A DNA stretch of 64,000 nt from Catellatospora bangladeshensis (GCF_016862575.1 NZ_BONF01000031.1:62001-126000); one strand, 5' to 3'. Counted from the first letter of the stretch, positions 8,619-17,963 are shown. Notes: generated from the letters alone by a model not told the origin. Numbers and translations are program-made.

Positions 8619-8679
8619 GATCGCGAGTTCGTGTCACAACCTGCGGTTGGAGCGCACTTCGTGACACGAACCAGCGATC
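8619..8679. repeat. GATC-bounded 61-bp palindromic element, family G, copy 1
   Basis: The arms are GATCGCGAGTTCGTGTCA and TGACACGAACCAGCGATC. Exact 61-bp copies in length occur at 18961, 19331 and 49386. This copy lies between the rnpB start and the TSUP gene start. Confidence 0.88.
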
Positions 8680-8702
8680 AACCCCGAAACCCGGCCACCC
8701 GC

Positions 8703-8717
8703 TAGCCTCGCGTGGGA
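8703..8717 (+). promoter_or_regulatory. Candidate -10 box of a leaderless promoter (TSUP gene)
   Basis: TAGCCT at 8703-8708 is followed by eight bases and then ATG 8717, with no Shine-Dalgarno sequence. Confidence 0.45.
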
Positions 8718-9469
8718 TGGATGTAGGGATGCTGGGCCTGCTGGCGGGCGCCGGGGTGGTGGCCGGGGGTGTGAACGCGGTGGCCGGGGGCGGCTCGCTG
8801 CTGATGCTGCCCGCCCTGCTGGCGCTGGGCGTGCCGCCGATCCAGGCGACGGTCACCAACTCGATCTCCGTGACCGGCGGCTACTCCGCGAGCGTGCTGG
8901 GCACCCGCCAAGACCTGCAAGACCAGGGGGTACGCCTGCGCGTGCTCGCCCCGACCGTGGTGGCGGGGGCCATCACCGGCTGTGTGCTGCTGCTGCACAC
9001 GCCACCCGGCGTCTTCGCCAAGGTCATGCCCCTGCTGGTGCTGGCGGCGTCGCTGTTGCTGGCGTTCCAGGAGCGGGTGGTGCGCCTGGTGGGGGAGCCG
9101 CACGGCCAGCCCGCCTGGCTGCGGTACCTGCTGCTGTTCGGGGTCGGCGTCTACGGCGGCTACTTCAACTCGGTGCTGGGCGTCATCCTGATCGCCGTGC
9201 TGGGCGTGGTCCTCGTGGAGACCATGAACCGCGTGGTGGCGCTGAAGAACGCCCTCCAGCTCGCCGTGGGCGTGGTCGCCACGACGGCGTACACCCTGTT
9301 CGGGCCGGTCTTCTGGCCGGCGGTGGCGGTGCTGGTGCCCGCGACGCTGCTGGGCGGGTTCGCCGGGGCGCGGCTGGGGCGGCGGCTGCCGGCCCGGACG
9401 CTGCGCGCGGTCATCGTGGGCTTCGGGGTGGCCGTGGCGGGCGTGCTGTTCGTGCGAGCCATGTCATAG
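8717..9469 (+). CDS. TSUP (TauE/SafE) family transporter
   Basis: The 250-residue protein has about eight hydrophobic helices in two repeats. It starts with GLLAGAGVVAGGVNAVAGGGSLL, the glycine-rich repeat typical of TauE/SafE permeases, and has a second repeat near FGVGVYGGYFNSVLGV. These proteins export or import sulfur-containing anions such as sulfite or sulfoacetate; the actual substrate here is unknown. It is followed 37 bases later by the F420 reductase gene. Confidence 0.9.
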   Translation: MDVGMLGLLAGAGVVAGGVNAVAGGGSLLMLPALLALGVPPIQATVTNSISVTGGYSASVLGTRQDLQDQGVRLRVLAPTVVAGAITGCVLLLHTPPGVFAKVMPLLVLAASLLLAFQERVVRLVGEPHGQPAWLRYLLLFGVGVYGGYFNSVLGVILIAVLGVVLVETMNRVVALKNALQLAVGVVATTAYTLFGPVFWPAVAVLVPATLLGGFAGARLGRRLPARTLRAVIVGFGVAVAGVLFVRAMS

Positions 9470-9505
9470 CGCGCTGAACGCTCGTTCGGTGCGAGGATCG
9501 GGCGT

Positions 9506-10192
9506 ATGGCTTTGGATCTCGCTTCCCTTCCCGACGTCAGCGGGCTGACGGTCGGCATTCTCGGCGGCACCGGCGATCAGGGCCGCGGCCTGGCATACCG
9601 GCTGGCCCTGGCCGGGCAGCAGGTGCTGATCGGCTCGCGCAGCGCCGAGCGGGCGCAGGCGGCGGCGCAGGAGCTGGGGCAGCTGTCCGGCGGGAACGTG
9701 GGCGGCGGCGAGAACGCCGACGTCGCGGCGCGCTCGGACGTGCTGATCGTCGCGGTGCCGTACGCCGGGCACGCCGCCACCCTCGCCGACCTGGCCGAGG
9801 TGCTGGTCGGCAAGATCGTGGTGGACTGCGTGAACCCGCTCGGCTTCGACAAGCAGGGCCCGTACGCCCTCAAGGTCGACGAGGGCAGCGCCGCCCAGCA
9901 GGCCGAGGTGCTGCTGCCCGGTGCCCGGGTGACCGCGGCGTTCCACCACGTCAGCGCGGAGCTGCTGGCCGACCCGGCGGTGACGTCGATGGAGCTGGAC
10001 ATCCTGGTGCTCGGCGACGACCGCGAGGCCGTGGCCGTGGTCCAGGCGCTGGCGGGCCGCATCCCCGGCATGCGCGGCGTGCACGCGGGCCGCCTGCGCA
10101 ACGCCGGCCAGGTCGAAGCCCTCACGGCCAACCTGATCGCCATGAACAAGCGCTACAAGGCTCACTCCGGCCTCCGCGTCACCGACGTCTGA
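9506..10192 (+). CDS. npdG: F420H2:NADP+ oxidoreductase
   Basis: The 228-residue protein matches NADPH-dependent F420 reductase (Fno/NpdG). The N-terminal Rossmann motif GILGGTGDQGRGLAYRLALAG binds NADP, and IGSRSAERA supplies the phosphate-recognising Ser-Arg. The later DCVNPLGF and AFHHVSAELL stretches match the F420 site. It moves hydride between NADPH and the deazaflavin F420. CofC at 29021 makes part of the same cofactor, supporting an F420-using organism. GAGGAT at 9493-9498 and ATG at 9506 could form a leaderless start. Repeat A copy 3 follows the stop. Confidence 0.92.
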   Translation: MALDLASLPDVSGLTVGILGGTGDQGRGLAYRLALAGQQVLIGSRSAERAQAAAQELGQLSGGNVGGGENADVAARSDVLIVAVPYAGHAATLADLAEVLVGKIVVDCVNPLGFDKQGPYALKVDEGSAAQQAEVLLPGARVTAAFHHVSAELLADPAVTSMELDILVLGDDREAVAVVQALAGRIPGMRGVHAGRLRNAGQVEALTANLIAMNKRYKAHSGLRVTDV

Positions 10193-10196
10193 GAGA

Positions 10197-10253
10197 CGTT
10201 AAGAAGGGCACCTTCTTTTACGCATAGCGTTAAGAAGGTGCCCTTCCTTTTCA
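10197..10253. repeat. Nested palindromic repeat, family A, copy 3
   Basis: The element reads CGTTAAGAAGGGCACC, a TACGCATAG centre, then GGTGCCCTTCCTTTTCA. It lies between convergent npdG and panB; the panB stop TGA (10251-10253) forms its right edge. Probably a shared terminator. Confidence 0.87.
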
Positions 10254-11090
10254 GAAGGTGTGGGTGGCGGTGGGGAAGGTGCCTTCGCGGACCTCGGCGG
10301 CGTAGGCGGTGGCCGCCTCGGACAGGACCGTGTGCAGGTCGGCGTACTTCTTGACGAAGCGGGGGGTGGGGCCGGCGGAGGCGGGGCGCAGGCCGGCCAT
10401 GTCCTGCCAGACGAGGACCTGGGCGTCGGTGTCGGGGCCCGCGCCGATGCCGATGGTGGGCACCGGCAGCTCGGCGGTGACCTGCTTGGCGACGTCGCCG
10501 GGGACCATCTCCAGGACGACGGAGAACGCGCCCGCCTCGACGGCCTCGCGGGCCTGCTGGAGCACGGTGGCGGCCGCGTCCTCGCCGCGGCCCTGCACCC
10601 GGTAGCCGCCGAGCTGGTGCTCGGACTGCGGGGTGAAGCCCAGGTGCGCCATGACGGGGATGCCCGCGCCGGTGATCGCGGCGATCTGCTCGGGGCGGTG
10701 GCCCTCCAGCTTCACCGCGTGGCAGCGGGCCTCCTTCATGAAGCGGACCGCGGTGCGCAGCGCCTGCACCGGGCCCTCCTCGTACGTGCCGAAGGGCAGG
10801 TCGCCGACGATCAGGGCGCGCTTGGTGGCGCCGACCACGGCGCGGACCAGGGGGAGCATCTCCTCGACGGTGACCGGCAGGGTCGACTCGTAGCCGAACA
10901 CGTTGTTGGCGGCCGAGTCGCCGACGAGCAGCACGGGGATGCCCGCCTCGTCGAAGATCTGGGCCGTGTACTGGTCGTACGAGGTGAGCATGGCCCACTT
11001 CTCGCCACGCTCCTTGGCCAGCTGCAGGTGGCGGGTGCGCACCCGCGTGCCGGCCGGCCCGCCGTAGAGGGAGGGCACACTGTCGGACAT
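10251..11090 (-). CDS. panB: 3-methyl-2-oxobutanoate hydroxymethyltransferase
   Basis: The 279-residue enzyme makes ketopantoate from 2-oxoisovalerate and methylenetetrahydrofolate, the first step of pantothenate synthesis. Family motifs are [32 protein letters not shown] (Mg2+-binding GDS), [26 protein letters not shown] and [20 protein letters not shown]. The ATG at 11090 has a GGAGA site just upstream; longer starts add non-conserved residues. CoaD at 44112 acts later in the same pathway to CoA. Confidence 0.95.
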   Translation of the reverse strand: MSDSVPSLYGGPAGTRVRTRHLQLAKERGEKWAMLTSYDQYTAQIFDEAGIPVLLVGDSAANNVFGYESTLPVTVEEMLPLVRAVVGATKRALIVGDLPFGTYEEGPVQALRTAVRFMKEARCHAVKLEGHRPEQIAAITGAGIPVMAHLGFTPQSEHQLGGYRVQGRGEDAAATVLQQAREAVEAGAFSVVLEMVPGDVAKQVTAELPVPTIGIGAGPDTDAQVLVWQDMAGLRPASAGPTPRFVKKYADLHTVLSEAATAYAAEVREGTFPTATHTF

Positions 11091-11207
11091 CGCTGTCTCC
11101 TCTCTCCTCGAAGCCGCGAACGCGGTCCCCGGGATCTGAGGACGATGTTTCCACCTGTTGAACACCCGATGTCAGGGTTCAGTGGAGTAATTCACTGAGC
11201 GCCCGGG

Positions 11208-12959
11208 TCAGCTCTCCCGCCAGCGGTTGGTGATCGGCATGCGGCGGTCGCGGCCGAACGACTTGAACGAGATCTTGGTGCCGGGCGCGGACTGGCGCCG
11301 CTTGTACTCGGCGCCGTCGATCAGGCGCAGCACCCGGTCCACCAGCGCCGGATCGTGGCCCTCGGCGACCAGCTCGGCGCGGCCCTTGTCGCCGTCCACG
11401 TAGCCCATGATGATCGGGTCGAGCGTGTCGTACTCGGGCAGCGAGTCGGTGTCCAGTTGGCCGGGGCGCAGCTCGGCGCTCGGCGGCTTGGTGATGGAGT
11501 TCTCCGGGATCACCTCGCCGACGGTGTTGCGCCAGTTGGCCAGCTTCCACACCAGCGTCTTCGGCACGTCCTTGAGCGGGTTGAACGCGCCGACCGAGTC
11601 GCCGTAGAGGGTCGAGTAGCCCACGGCCAGCTCGCTCTTGTTGCCGGTGGTGAGCACCAGGTGGCCCTCCTGGTTGGACAGCGCCATCAGGATCACCGCG
11701 CGGACGCGGGCCTGCAGGTTCTCCACGGCCAGGCCGGACAGGTTCAGGTTGGACAGGAAGCCGTCGACCATCTGCTGGATCGGCTCGATGCGGTAGTCCA
11801 GGCCGGTGAGCCGGGCCAGGTCGGCGGCGTCGTCGCGGGAGTGCTGCGACGAGTGGCCGCTGGGCATCGAGACGCCGACCACGTGCTCGGCGCCGAGCGC
11901 GTCCACCGCGATCGCGGCCACCACCGACGAGTCGATGCCGCCCGACAGGCCCAGCAGCACCGACTTGGCGCCGTTCTTGCGCACGTAGTCGCGCAGGCCG
12001 AGCACGAGCGCGTTCCACACCTCGGCCTCGTCGCCCAGGCGCGGGGCGATGCCGGCGTCGGCGGCCGGGCCCTGCGGCGCGGCCCACGAGGTGGGCAGCA
12101 GCACCCGCTCGACGCGCATCGCGCCGAGGTGGCCGTCGGGGGCGTCCGGGTCGGCCTCCGGCAGCGGCAGGTCGTGCACCATGAGCGCCTGGTGGAACTG
12201 GGGGCCGCGGGCCAGCAGCGTGCCGTCGGCCGCCACGATGATCGAGTCGCCGTCGAAGGTCAGCTCGTCCTGGCCGCCGATCATGTTGACGTACGCCACG
12301 GCCGCGCCGGCCTCCTGCGCCCGCCGCGCCACCAGCGGCAGCCGCACGTCGTCCTTGTTCAGCTCGTACGGCGAGCCGTTGATGTTGACCACGAGCCCGA
12401 CCCGGGCCGACGCGGCGACCGCGAACGGCCCGCCCGCCTGCCAGATGTCCTCGCACACGGTCAGCGCCAGGTCGGCCTGGCTGCCGTCGGCCCACACCGC
12501 CCGCACCACGGTCAGCGTGTCGCCGGGCACGAAGTAGCGGTCCTCGTCGAAGACGCCGTAGTTGGGCAGGTGGTGCTTGTGGTAGCGGGCCGCGACCACA
12601 CCGCGGTGCAGCAGCGCCAGCGAGTCGCGCGGGCCGACCGGGGAGGTGCTGTCCGCGCCGAGCCGCGCCGGGCCGTCGGCGTCGAGGTAGCCCACGATGA
12701 CCGCGGTCTCGCCCAGCCCGTCGGCGTGCAGGTCCGCGGCGAGGCGGGTCAGCGCCCGCTGCGAGGCCTCGACGAAGGACTGCCGGAACACCAGGTCCTC
12801 GACCGGGTAGCCGGTCAGCATCATCTCGGGGAAGGCGACGACGTGCGCGCCCGCCTCGGCGCCCCGCGCCGCCCACTCACGGATGAGCGCGCTGTTGCCG
12901 GCGAGGTCGCCGACGGTGGGATTGACCTGGGCGAGAGCGAGACGCAGCGTGGCGGTCAT
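11208..12959 (-). CDS. nadE: Glutamine-dependent NAD+ synthetase
   Basis: The 583-residue enzyme has two domains. The nitrilase-type glutaminase (residues ~1-260) has the Glu of FPEMMLTGYP, a Lys near YHKHHLPNYG and the Cys of VCEDIW. The C-terminal synthetase (from ~290) carries the ATP-pyrophosphatase loop LGLSGGIDSS and the TTGNKSELAVGYSTLYGD motif. Ammonia freed from glutamine is passed to deamido-NAD to form NAD+. ATG 12959 fits the domain start. Upstream residues in the open frame come from the palindromic element at 13031 and are not coding. Confidence 0.95.
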   Translation of the reverse strand: MTATLRLALAQVNPTVGDLAGNSALIREWAARGAEAGAHVVAFPEMMLTGYPVEDLVFRQSFVEASQRALTRLAADLHADGLGETAVIVGYLDADGPARLGADSTSPVGPRDSLALLHRGVVAARYHKHHLPNYGVFDEDRYFVPGDTLTVVRAVWADGSQADLALTVCEDIWQAGGPFAVAASARVGLVVNINGSPYELNKDDVRLPLVARRAQEAGAAVAYVNMIGGQDELTFDGDSIIVAADGTLLARGPQFHQALMVHDLPLPEADPDAPDGHLGAMRVERVLLPTSWAAPQGPAADAGIAPRLGDEAEVWNALVLGLRDYVRKNGAKSVLLGLSGGIDSSVVAAIAVDALGAEHVVGVSMPSGHSSQHSRDDAADLARLTGLDYRIEPIQQMVDGFLSNLNLSGLAVENLQARVRAVILMALSNQEGHLVLTTGNKSELAVGYSTLYGDSVGAFNPLKDVPKTLVWKLANWRNTVGEVIPENSITKPPSAELRPGQLDTDSLPEYDTLDPIIMGYVDGDKGRAELVAEGHDPALVDRVLRLIDGAEYKRRQSAPGTKISFKSFGRDRRMPITNRWRES

Positions 12960-13030
12960 AGCCACATCTTCCCGCACACCCCCGCCCCCGCGTGCCACCC
13001 ACACCCCGTGTGCCCCACCACACCCCCCAT

Positions 13031-13105
13031 GATCGTCCGACTTGCCAGGCAGATGGGCGAAAGCGGCCTCAAGATACGCCCGAGTGCCAGGCAAGTCGGA
13101 GGATC
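13031..13105. repeat. GATC-bounded 75-bp palindromic element, family E, copy 1
   Basis: It begins GATCGTCCGACTTGCCAGGC and ends GCCAGGCAAGTCGGAGGATC, giving arms of about 21 bp. Copies of the same length lie at 32789 and 41369. It sits between two minus-strand genes, downstream of the one at 13166. Confidence 0.88.
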
Positions 13106-13165
13106 ATGACGCCCGGCGGCGCGGGCCGCGGGCCGCGGGGCGGGGGCGGGGACTGGGGCGGGTGG

Positions 13166-13972
13166 TCAGGGCTGGGGGGCGCCGAGGGTGATGGGGAGGA
13201 GTTTGCGGGCGGCCTGTTCGAGCAGGCCGGTGAAGCGGGTGAGGTCGGCTACGGCGCCGGTGGGCTCGCCGGAGTCCATCTCGCGCAGGCCGGACAGGAC
13301 CCCGCCGACGCGGCCCAGCGCCAGGTAGCCGGTCATGGTCTTGGCCTTGCCGGTGAGCGTGAAGCGGACCGCGTACGCGTCGCCCTCCAGCTTCAGCAGC
13401 TCGGCGGGCAGGCTGTCGCGCGGCACGTCGTCGACGCGGACGCGCACCGCCGTGCCGTCGTCCAGCACCGCGTTGAAGTCGCGGCAGCGCTGCCCCAGGC
13501 GGCGCAGCTCGCCGAGCGTGGTCGCGGCGCCGTCCCCGGTGAAGGTGGCCAGCACCTGGGTGATCAGTGTCGGGCCGCGGTGCTTGGAGACCGCCTGGGC
13601 GCTGGGCTCGAGCGCGCCCTTCGGGTGGGTGGAGACGGTGGCCGCCGCGGTGCGGATCAGCTCGTCGGGGGCGCTGAGCAGGGCTGCGCAGCGCTCCTGC
13701 TTGGGCGGTTTCGGCTTGGGCGAGGCGGCCGGCGGCTGCGGGGCGTAGCTCGCGGGCAGGTCGATCGGGGCCAGCAGGGCCGCCTGCAGCTCCGGCTGGC
13801 TCGCCGTGATGGTGTCCGTCTGGCGTACACCGGCGGCCTGTCCCTGCTTCTGGCGATGCGAGGCGCCCAGCACCCCGGCCAGCGTGAGCGCGGTGATCAG
13901 CAGACCGCCGAGGGCGACGCCCCCGGCGATCGTGCGGTGCCGGACGGGGAACAAACGGTCCAGGCGGTTCAT
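13166..13972 (-). CDS. Membrane-anchored hypothetical protein
   Basis: The 268-residue protein has a short cytoplasmic start, one helix (IAGGVALGGLLITALTLAGVLG), then a Pro/Lys-rich linker and an exported domain of about 170 residues with two cysteines (ERCAALLSAPDELI, GQRCRDFNAVLDDG). The domain resembles extracytoplasmic sensor-like modules of actinobacteria (LpqN/PknH-sensor style). This likeness is weak and inferred. GGAG lies eight bases before the ATG. It does not appear to be in an operon with nadE because the 75-bp element separates them. Confidence 0.7.
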   Translation of the reverse strand: MNRLDRLFPVRHRTIAGGVALGGLLITALTLAGVLGASHRQKQGQAAGVRQTDTITASQPELQAALLAPIDLPASYAPQPPAASPKPKPPKQERCAALLSAPDELIRTAAATVSTHPKGALEPSAQAVSKHRGPTLITQVLATFTGDGAATTLGELRRLGQRCRDFNAVLDDGTAVRVRVDDVPRDSLPAELLKLEGDAYAVRFTLTGKAKTMTGYLALGRVGGVLSGLREMDSGEPTGAVADLTRFTGLLEQAARKLLPITLGAPQP

Positions 13973-14135
13973 GGGCGCTCCTCGCGCGAGCTTGTTACTG
14001 CCCCGTCCAACGGGGTGAAGGGCGTCGAAGTTGCGGGATCACCGTGGCCCGGCGTAGAGCTGAGGTATGGCGTAACGTGCCCGTAATGAGGCCGCGCCAG
14101 ACTGGCCCGGAGATCTCGTCCGAGAGAGGCATGCC

Positions 14136-15488
14136 GTGGATCGTCAGCAGGAGTTCGTGCTGCGCACGCTTGAGGAGCGCGACATCCGGTTCGTGCGCCT
14201 CTGGTTCACCGATGTGCTCGGCACCCTGAAGTCGGTCAGCGTCGCCCCGGCCGAGCTGGAGTCGGCGTTCGAGGAGGGCATCGGCTTCGACGGCTCGGCC
14301 ATCGAGGGCTTCGCGCGGGTCTACGAGTCCGACATGATCGCGATGCCGGACCCGACCACCTTCCAGGTGTTCCCGTTCGAGGGCGGCGGCTCCGGGGAGA
14401 GCGCGCGGATGTTCTGCGACATCCTCATGCCCGACGGCACGCCGAGCTGGGCCGACCCGCGCCACGTGCTGCGCCGCGCGCTGTCGAAGGCCGCGGACAA
14501 GGGCTTCACCTTCTACACCCACCCCGAGGTCGAGTTCTTCCTGCTCGCCGACGCGCCCGCGGACGGCGGCGTGCCGACCCCGGTGGACGCGGGCGGCTAC
14601 TTCGACCACACCACGCACGCCATCGCCCGCGACTTCCGCCGCCAGGCGGTGCTGGCGCTGGAGCGCATCGGCATCTCGGTGGAGTTCAGCCACCACGAGG
14701 TCGCCCCCGGCCAGCAGGAGATCGACCTGCGGTACGCGGACGCGCTGACCACCGCCGACAACATCATGACCTTCCGGCACGTGATGCGGGAGGTGGCGCT
14801 GTCGCACGGGGTGCGGGCCACGTTCATGCCCAAGCCGTTCACCGACCAGCCGGGCAGCGGCATGCACACGCACCTGTCGCTGTTCGAGGGCGAGCGCAAC
14901 GCCTTCCACGACCCGGCCGACCCGCACAAGCTGTCCAAGACCGCGAAGGCGTTCATCGCGGGCGTGCTGACCCACGCGCGCGAGTTCACCGCGGTCACCA
15001 ACCAGTGGGTGAACTCCTACAAGCGCCTGTTCCCGCAGACCCTCCCGGACCAGATCACCGAGGCTCCGGCGTACGTCTGCTGGGGCCACCTGAACCGTTC
15101 CGCGCTGGTGCGGGTGCCCGCGTACGGCAAGCCGAACTCGGCCCGGGTCGAGGTCCGCTCGCTCGACTCCGCCTGCAACCCGTACCTGGCCTTCGCCGTG
15201 CTGCTGGGCGCGGGCCTGAAGGGCATCGAGGAGGGCTACGAGCTGCCCCCGGGCGCCGAGGACGACGTGTGGGCGCTGTCCAGCGCCGAGCGCCGCGCGA
15301 TGGGCTACGCCAGCCTCCCGGAGAACCTGTCCGAGGCGATCGACGTCATGGCCGGCTCGGAGCTGGTCGCCGACGTGCTCGGCGAGCACGTGTTCGACTT
15401 CTTCCTGCGCAACAAGCGCGCGGAGTGGGAGGAGTACCGGCGCGAGGTGACGCCGTTCGAGCGCCGCAAGTACCTGGGTGCGCTGTAG
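14136..15488 (+). CDS. glnA2: Glutamine synthetase, type I
   Basis: The 450-residue protein has the beta-grasp start (RFVRLWFTDVLGTLKSVSV), the GFDGSAIEGFARVYESDM segment, PEVEFFLL, the ATP site FMPKPFTDQPGSGMHTHLSL and the late R-VEVRSLDSACNPYLAF motif. Length and position near panB and the RNase H/phosphatase match GlnA2 of mycobacteria rather than the main GlnA1. It should form glutamine from glutamate, ammonia and ATP, though some actinobacterial paralogs act on other amines. GTG 14136 follows a GAGAGAGG site. A hairpin at 15511 follows. Confidence 0.9.
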   Translation: MDRQQEFVLRTLEERDIRFVRLWFTDVLGTLKSVSVAPAELESAFEEGIGFDGSAIEGFARVYESDMIAMPDPTTFQVFPFEGGGSGESARMFCDILMPDGTPSWADPRHVLRRALSKAADKGFTFYTHPEVEFFLLADAPADGGVPTPVDAGGYFDHTTHAIARDFRRQAVLALERIGISVEFSHHEVAPGQQEIDLRYADALTTADNIMTFRHVMREVALSHGVRATFMPKPFTDQPGSGMHTHLSLFEGERNAFHDPADPHKLSKTAKAFIAGVLTHAREFTAVTNQWVNSYKRLFPQTLPDQITEAPAYVCWGHLNRSALVRVPAYGKPNSARVEVRSLDSACNPYLAFAVLLGAGLKGIEEGYELPPGAEDDVWALSSAERRAMGYASLPENLSEAIDVMAGSELVADVLGEHVFDFFLRNKRAEWEEYRREVTPFERRKYLGAL

Positions 15489-15510
15489 GCCACCTGCTGA
15501 TCCCTGTGCG

Positions 15511-15534
15511 GCGGGCCCCCTTGCGGGGGTCCGC
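15511..15534 (+). terminator. Hairpin after glnA2
   Basis: GCGGGCCCCC, a TTGC loop and GGGGGTCCGC form a 10-bp stem with one G-T pair, 22 bases after the glnA2 stop. No T run follows, as is common in actinobacteria. Confidence 0.65.
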
Positions 15535-15574
15535 TAGCCTGCCCCACGACGTCTGACCTAGTGGAGGCAGTTTC

Positions 15575-16000
15575 ATGTTGCAGGATCTGATCACGGGCGC
15601 GTGGCAGAGCGTGGTCTTCGGGGTGGCCGGCGTCAGCCTGATGGCCGTCGGCTTCATCGTGGTGGACCTGCTCACGCCGGGCCGCCTGCGCGAGCTCATC
15701 TGGCACCAGCGCAGCAGCAACGCTGCCCTGCTGCTGGCCGCGAACCAGCTCGGCATCGCGCTGATCGTGTTCACCGCGATCTTCACCAGCTACGAGGACT
15801 TCGGCAAGGGCCTGGCCTCGACGGTGGTCTTCGGCGTGCTCGGCATCGCCCTGATGGCCCTGGCCTTCTTCGTCCTCGACTGGCTGACCCCCGGCCGCCT
15901 CGGCGAGATGATCGCCGAGGTCGAGCCCCACCCCGCCGCCAAGGTCGTCGCCGCCACCCACTTCGGCGCCGCCCTCATCGTCTGCGCCTGCATCGCCTGA
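15575..16000 (+). CDS. DUF350 membrane protein
   Basis: The 141-residue protein has four helices arranged as two repeats (VVFGVAGVSLMAVGFIVVDLLTPGRL and VVFGVLGIALMALAFFVLDWLTPGRL). This internal duplication is diagnostic of DUF350. The duplicated DxLTPGRL motif is preserved in both halves. Function is unknown; in other bacteria these proteins sit near stress or membrane-polyamine genes. GTGGAGG lies upstream of ATG 15575, and TAGCCT at 15535-15540 is a possible -10 box. Confidence 0.82.
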   Translation: MLQDLITGAWQSVVFGVAGVSLMAVGFIVVDLLTPGRLRELIWHQRSSNAALLLAANQLGIALIVFTAIFTSYEDFGKGLASTVVFGVLGIALMALAFFVLDWLTPGRLGEMIAEVEPHPAAKVVAATHFGAALIVCACIA

Positions 16001-16034
16001 CCGCCCCCTCTCCCGCGCCTCTCTCTCCCGCGCC

Positions 16035-16101
16035 GATCTTGCGCGAACTGTGGGGACGACACGCCTGAAACGGGCGAATGCCTAACAGTTCGCGCAAGAT
16101 C
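16035..16101. repeat. GATC-bounded 67-bp palindromic element, family F, copy 1
   Basis: The arms are GATCTTGCGCGAACTGT and ACAGTTCGCGCAAGATC, a perfect 17-bp inverted repeat. Same-length copies lie at 34598 and 49279. It sits between convergent genes. Confidence 0.9.
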
Positions 16102-16178
16102 GACTTGATCATGCACGCCGGCACCGGAGCGCCACGGTGCCGCGCGAGGGTGGCGTCGGGGAGTGAGATCGGCGGGGA

Positions 16179-17057
16179 TCAGGGGGCGGGGAGGGTGAGC
16201 AGTGCGTCGCAGTGGGCGGTGAGCGCGGCGCGTAGCGGGGCGGCGCGGGTGGCGAAGTCACGCTGCTGGGCGGCGTAGTCGGCGCGGCCCTCGGGGGTCT
16301 CGATGCGCACCGGGGGGAAGCCCAGGGCATCGAGGTCGTACGGGCTGGCGCGCATGTCCAGCACCCGGATCTCGCGGGACAGGGCGAAACAGGCCGTGAC
16401 CAGCTCGCTGGGCACCAGCGGGGACAGCTTGTACGCCCACTTGTAGAGGTCCATGTTGGCGTGCAGGCAGCCGGGCTGCTCCAGGACCGGCTGCAGCTCC
16501 CGCGACGGCTGGTGCACGTTGAGCGGACGGGCGGGCGCGGTGAAGAAGCGGAACGCGTCGAAGTGGGTGCAGCGTACCCCCCGGTCTTCGACGACCTCGG
16601 CGGTCGCGGCGGGGGACAGCCGCAGCGGCCAGGCGTTGTGCCGCACCTCCTGCTGGGTCTGCCGGTAGACCATGGCCCACTCGTGCATGCCGAAGCAGCC
16701 CAGCTGAGCGGGGCGCGACGCGGTCGCGGCCAGCAGGTCGCGGATCCAGCGCACGGCCTCGGCGCGCTTGGCGAGCAGGGTCGGGTCCAGCAGCACGCCG
16801 CCGTCGGCGGCGACGTAGTCGCGGGCGGGCTCGCCGTCGATCAGCAGCACCCCCGCGCCGGGGTGCCAGCGCCGCAGCTGGGCCGGGCGATGCGAGTAGT
16901 AGGTGAACAGGAAGTCGTGTACCGGGTGCTTGACGCCGTCGCGGCGCCGGGCCAGGTGCGTGGCCAGCCAGCCGTCGACGAGCTGCTCGTGCGCCTGCCG
17001 CCGGGCACGCCACACCGCCGGGTCCAGGACCTCGGTGATGGCGGTGGCGGCGGTCAC
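16179..17057 (-). CDS. Conserved actinobacterial protein (often labelled 3-methyladenine DNA glycosylase)
   Basis: The 292-residue protein has recognisable conserved blocks: HPVHDFLFTYYSHRPAQLRRWHPG, FGMHEWAMVYRQ, TEVVEDRGVRCTHFDAFRFFTAPARP, and LQPVLEQPGCLHANMDLYKWAYKL. These occur in a family widely annotated in actinobacterial genomes as 3-methyladenine DNA glycosylase. I see no helix-hairpin-helix or Fpg-type motif that would support that activity, so the name should be treated as unproven. The many His, Glu and Cys residues could suggest a metal site. ATG 17057 begins MTAATAITEVLDPAVW. Confidence 0.7.
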   Translation of the reverse strand: MTAATAITEVLDPAVWRARRQAHEQLVDGWLATHLARRRDGVKHPVHDFLFTYYSHRPAQLRRWHPGAGVLLIDGEPARDYVAADGGVLLDPTLLAKRAEAVRWIRDLLAATASRPAQLGCFGMHEWAMVYRQTQQEVRHNAWPLRLSPAATAEVVEDRGVRCTHFDAFRFFTAPARPLNVHQPSRELQPVLEQPGCLHANMDLYKWAYKLSPLVPSELVTACFALSREIRVLDMRASPYDLDALGFPPVRIETPEGRADYAAQQRDFATRAAPLRAALTAHCDALLTLPAP

Positions 17058-17189
17058 CCGGCAAGGGTAGCCGCGGCGTGCGCCCCAACCGGGCGGGCGG
17101 TGTCGGCCGTGGAGCGAGCCGGGTCACACCGGGGCGGCGCGTAAGTTGGAGCGCAGAATCAATCAACTGAGCTTCGGCTGGGGGCTGTG

Positions 17190-17963
17190 GTGCGCATCGC
17201 ACGTTTCGTTCATCCGGGTGGCATGTCGTTCGGCGTCGTGGAGGGCGACCCGGAGGCCGGCTCGCAGGCGCTGACGGTGCGCGCGATCAACGGGCACCCG
17301 TTCGGTGAGCTGGACTACACCGAGCAGCGGTTCGCGCTGGCCGACGTACGCCTGCTGTCGCCGATCCTGCCCAGCAAGGTGATCGGGGTGGGCCGCAACT
17401 ACGCCGAGCACGGCGCGGAGGTGCCCAAGGAGCCGCTGCTCTTCCTCAAGCCGTCCACTTCGGTGATCGGCCCGCACGACATCATCCGGCTGCCCGAGCA
17501 GTCGCACCAGGTCGAGCACGAGGCCGAGCTGGCCGTGGTGATCGGCGCCACCGGCGCGCGCCGGGTGGACCGGGCCGCGGCGGAGAAGGCGATCTTCGGG
17601 TACACCTGCGCGAACGACGTCACCGCACGGGATCTGCAGCGCAGCGACGGCCAGTGGACCCGGGCCAAGGGCTTCGACTCGTTCTGCCCGCTGGGGCCGT
17701 GGATCGACACGGCGGCCGACGTCTCCGACGTCGAGGTGCGCTGCGAGGTCAACGAGGAGGTGCGCCAGCTCGGCCGCACCTCGCAGATGGTGTTCGACGT
17801 GCCCTCGCTGGTGTCGTACGTGTCCCACGTCATGACGCTGCTGCCGGGCGACGTCATCCTCACCGGCACCCCGGCGGGCGTGTCCCCGCTGGCCGCGAAA
17901 GACGTGGTGAGCGTGCGGATCCAGGGGCTGGGCGAGCTGCGCAACCCGGTCGCGGCGCGCTAG
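17190..17963 (+). CDS. Fumarylacetoacetate hydrolase family protein
   Basis: The 257-residue protein has the FAH fold: SKVIGVGRNYAEHGAEVP, LFLKPSTSVIGPHDIIRLP, the metal-binding VEHEAELAVVIG (E-x-E), GYTCANDVTARDLQ and KGFDSFCPLGPWI. Members hydrolyse or decarboxylate 2-oxo acids (acylpyruvate hydrolase or oxaloacetate decarboxylase types). The exact substrate is unknown. Two overlapping GTG codons (17187, 17190) are possible starts; the second gives the usual MRIARFxHPGG form. In Mycobacterium this gene lies beside gltX, which is absent here. Confidence 0.88.
   Translation: MRIARFVHPGGMSFGVVEGDPEAGSQALTVRAINGHPFGELDYTEQRFALADVRLLSPILPSKVIGVGRNYAEHGAEVPKEPLLFLKPSTSVIGPHDIIRLPEQSHQVEHEAELAVVIGATGARRVDRAAAEKAIFGYTCANDVTARDLQRSDGQWTRAKGFDSFCPLGPWIDTAADVSDVEVRCEVNEEVRQLGRTSQMVFDVPSLVSYVSHVMTLLPGDVILTGTPAGVSPLAAKDVVSVRIQGLGELRNPVAAR

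Noticed and set aside
8041-8859. Several open frames over the RNase P region
   Set aside because: They overlap the conserved rnpB RNA and lack protein features.
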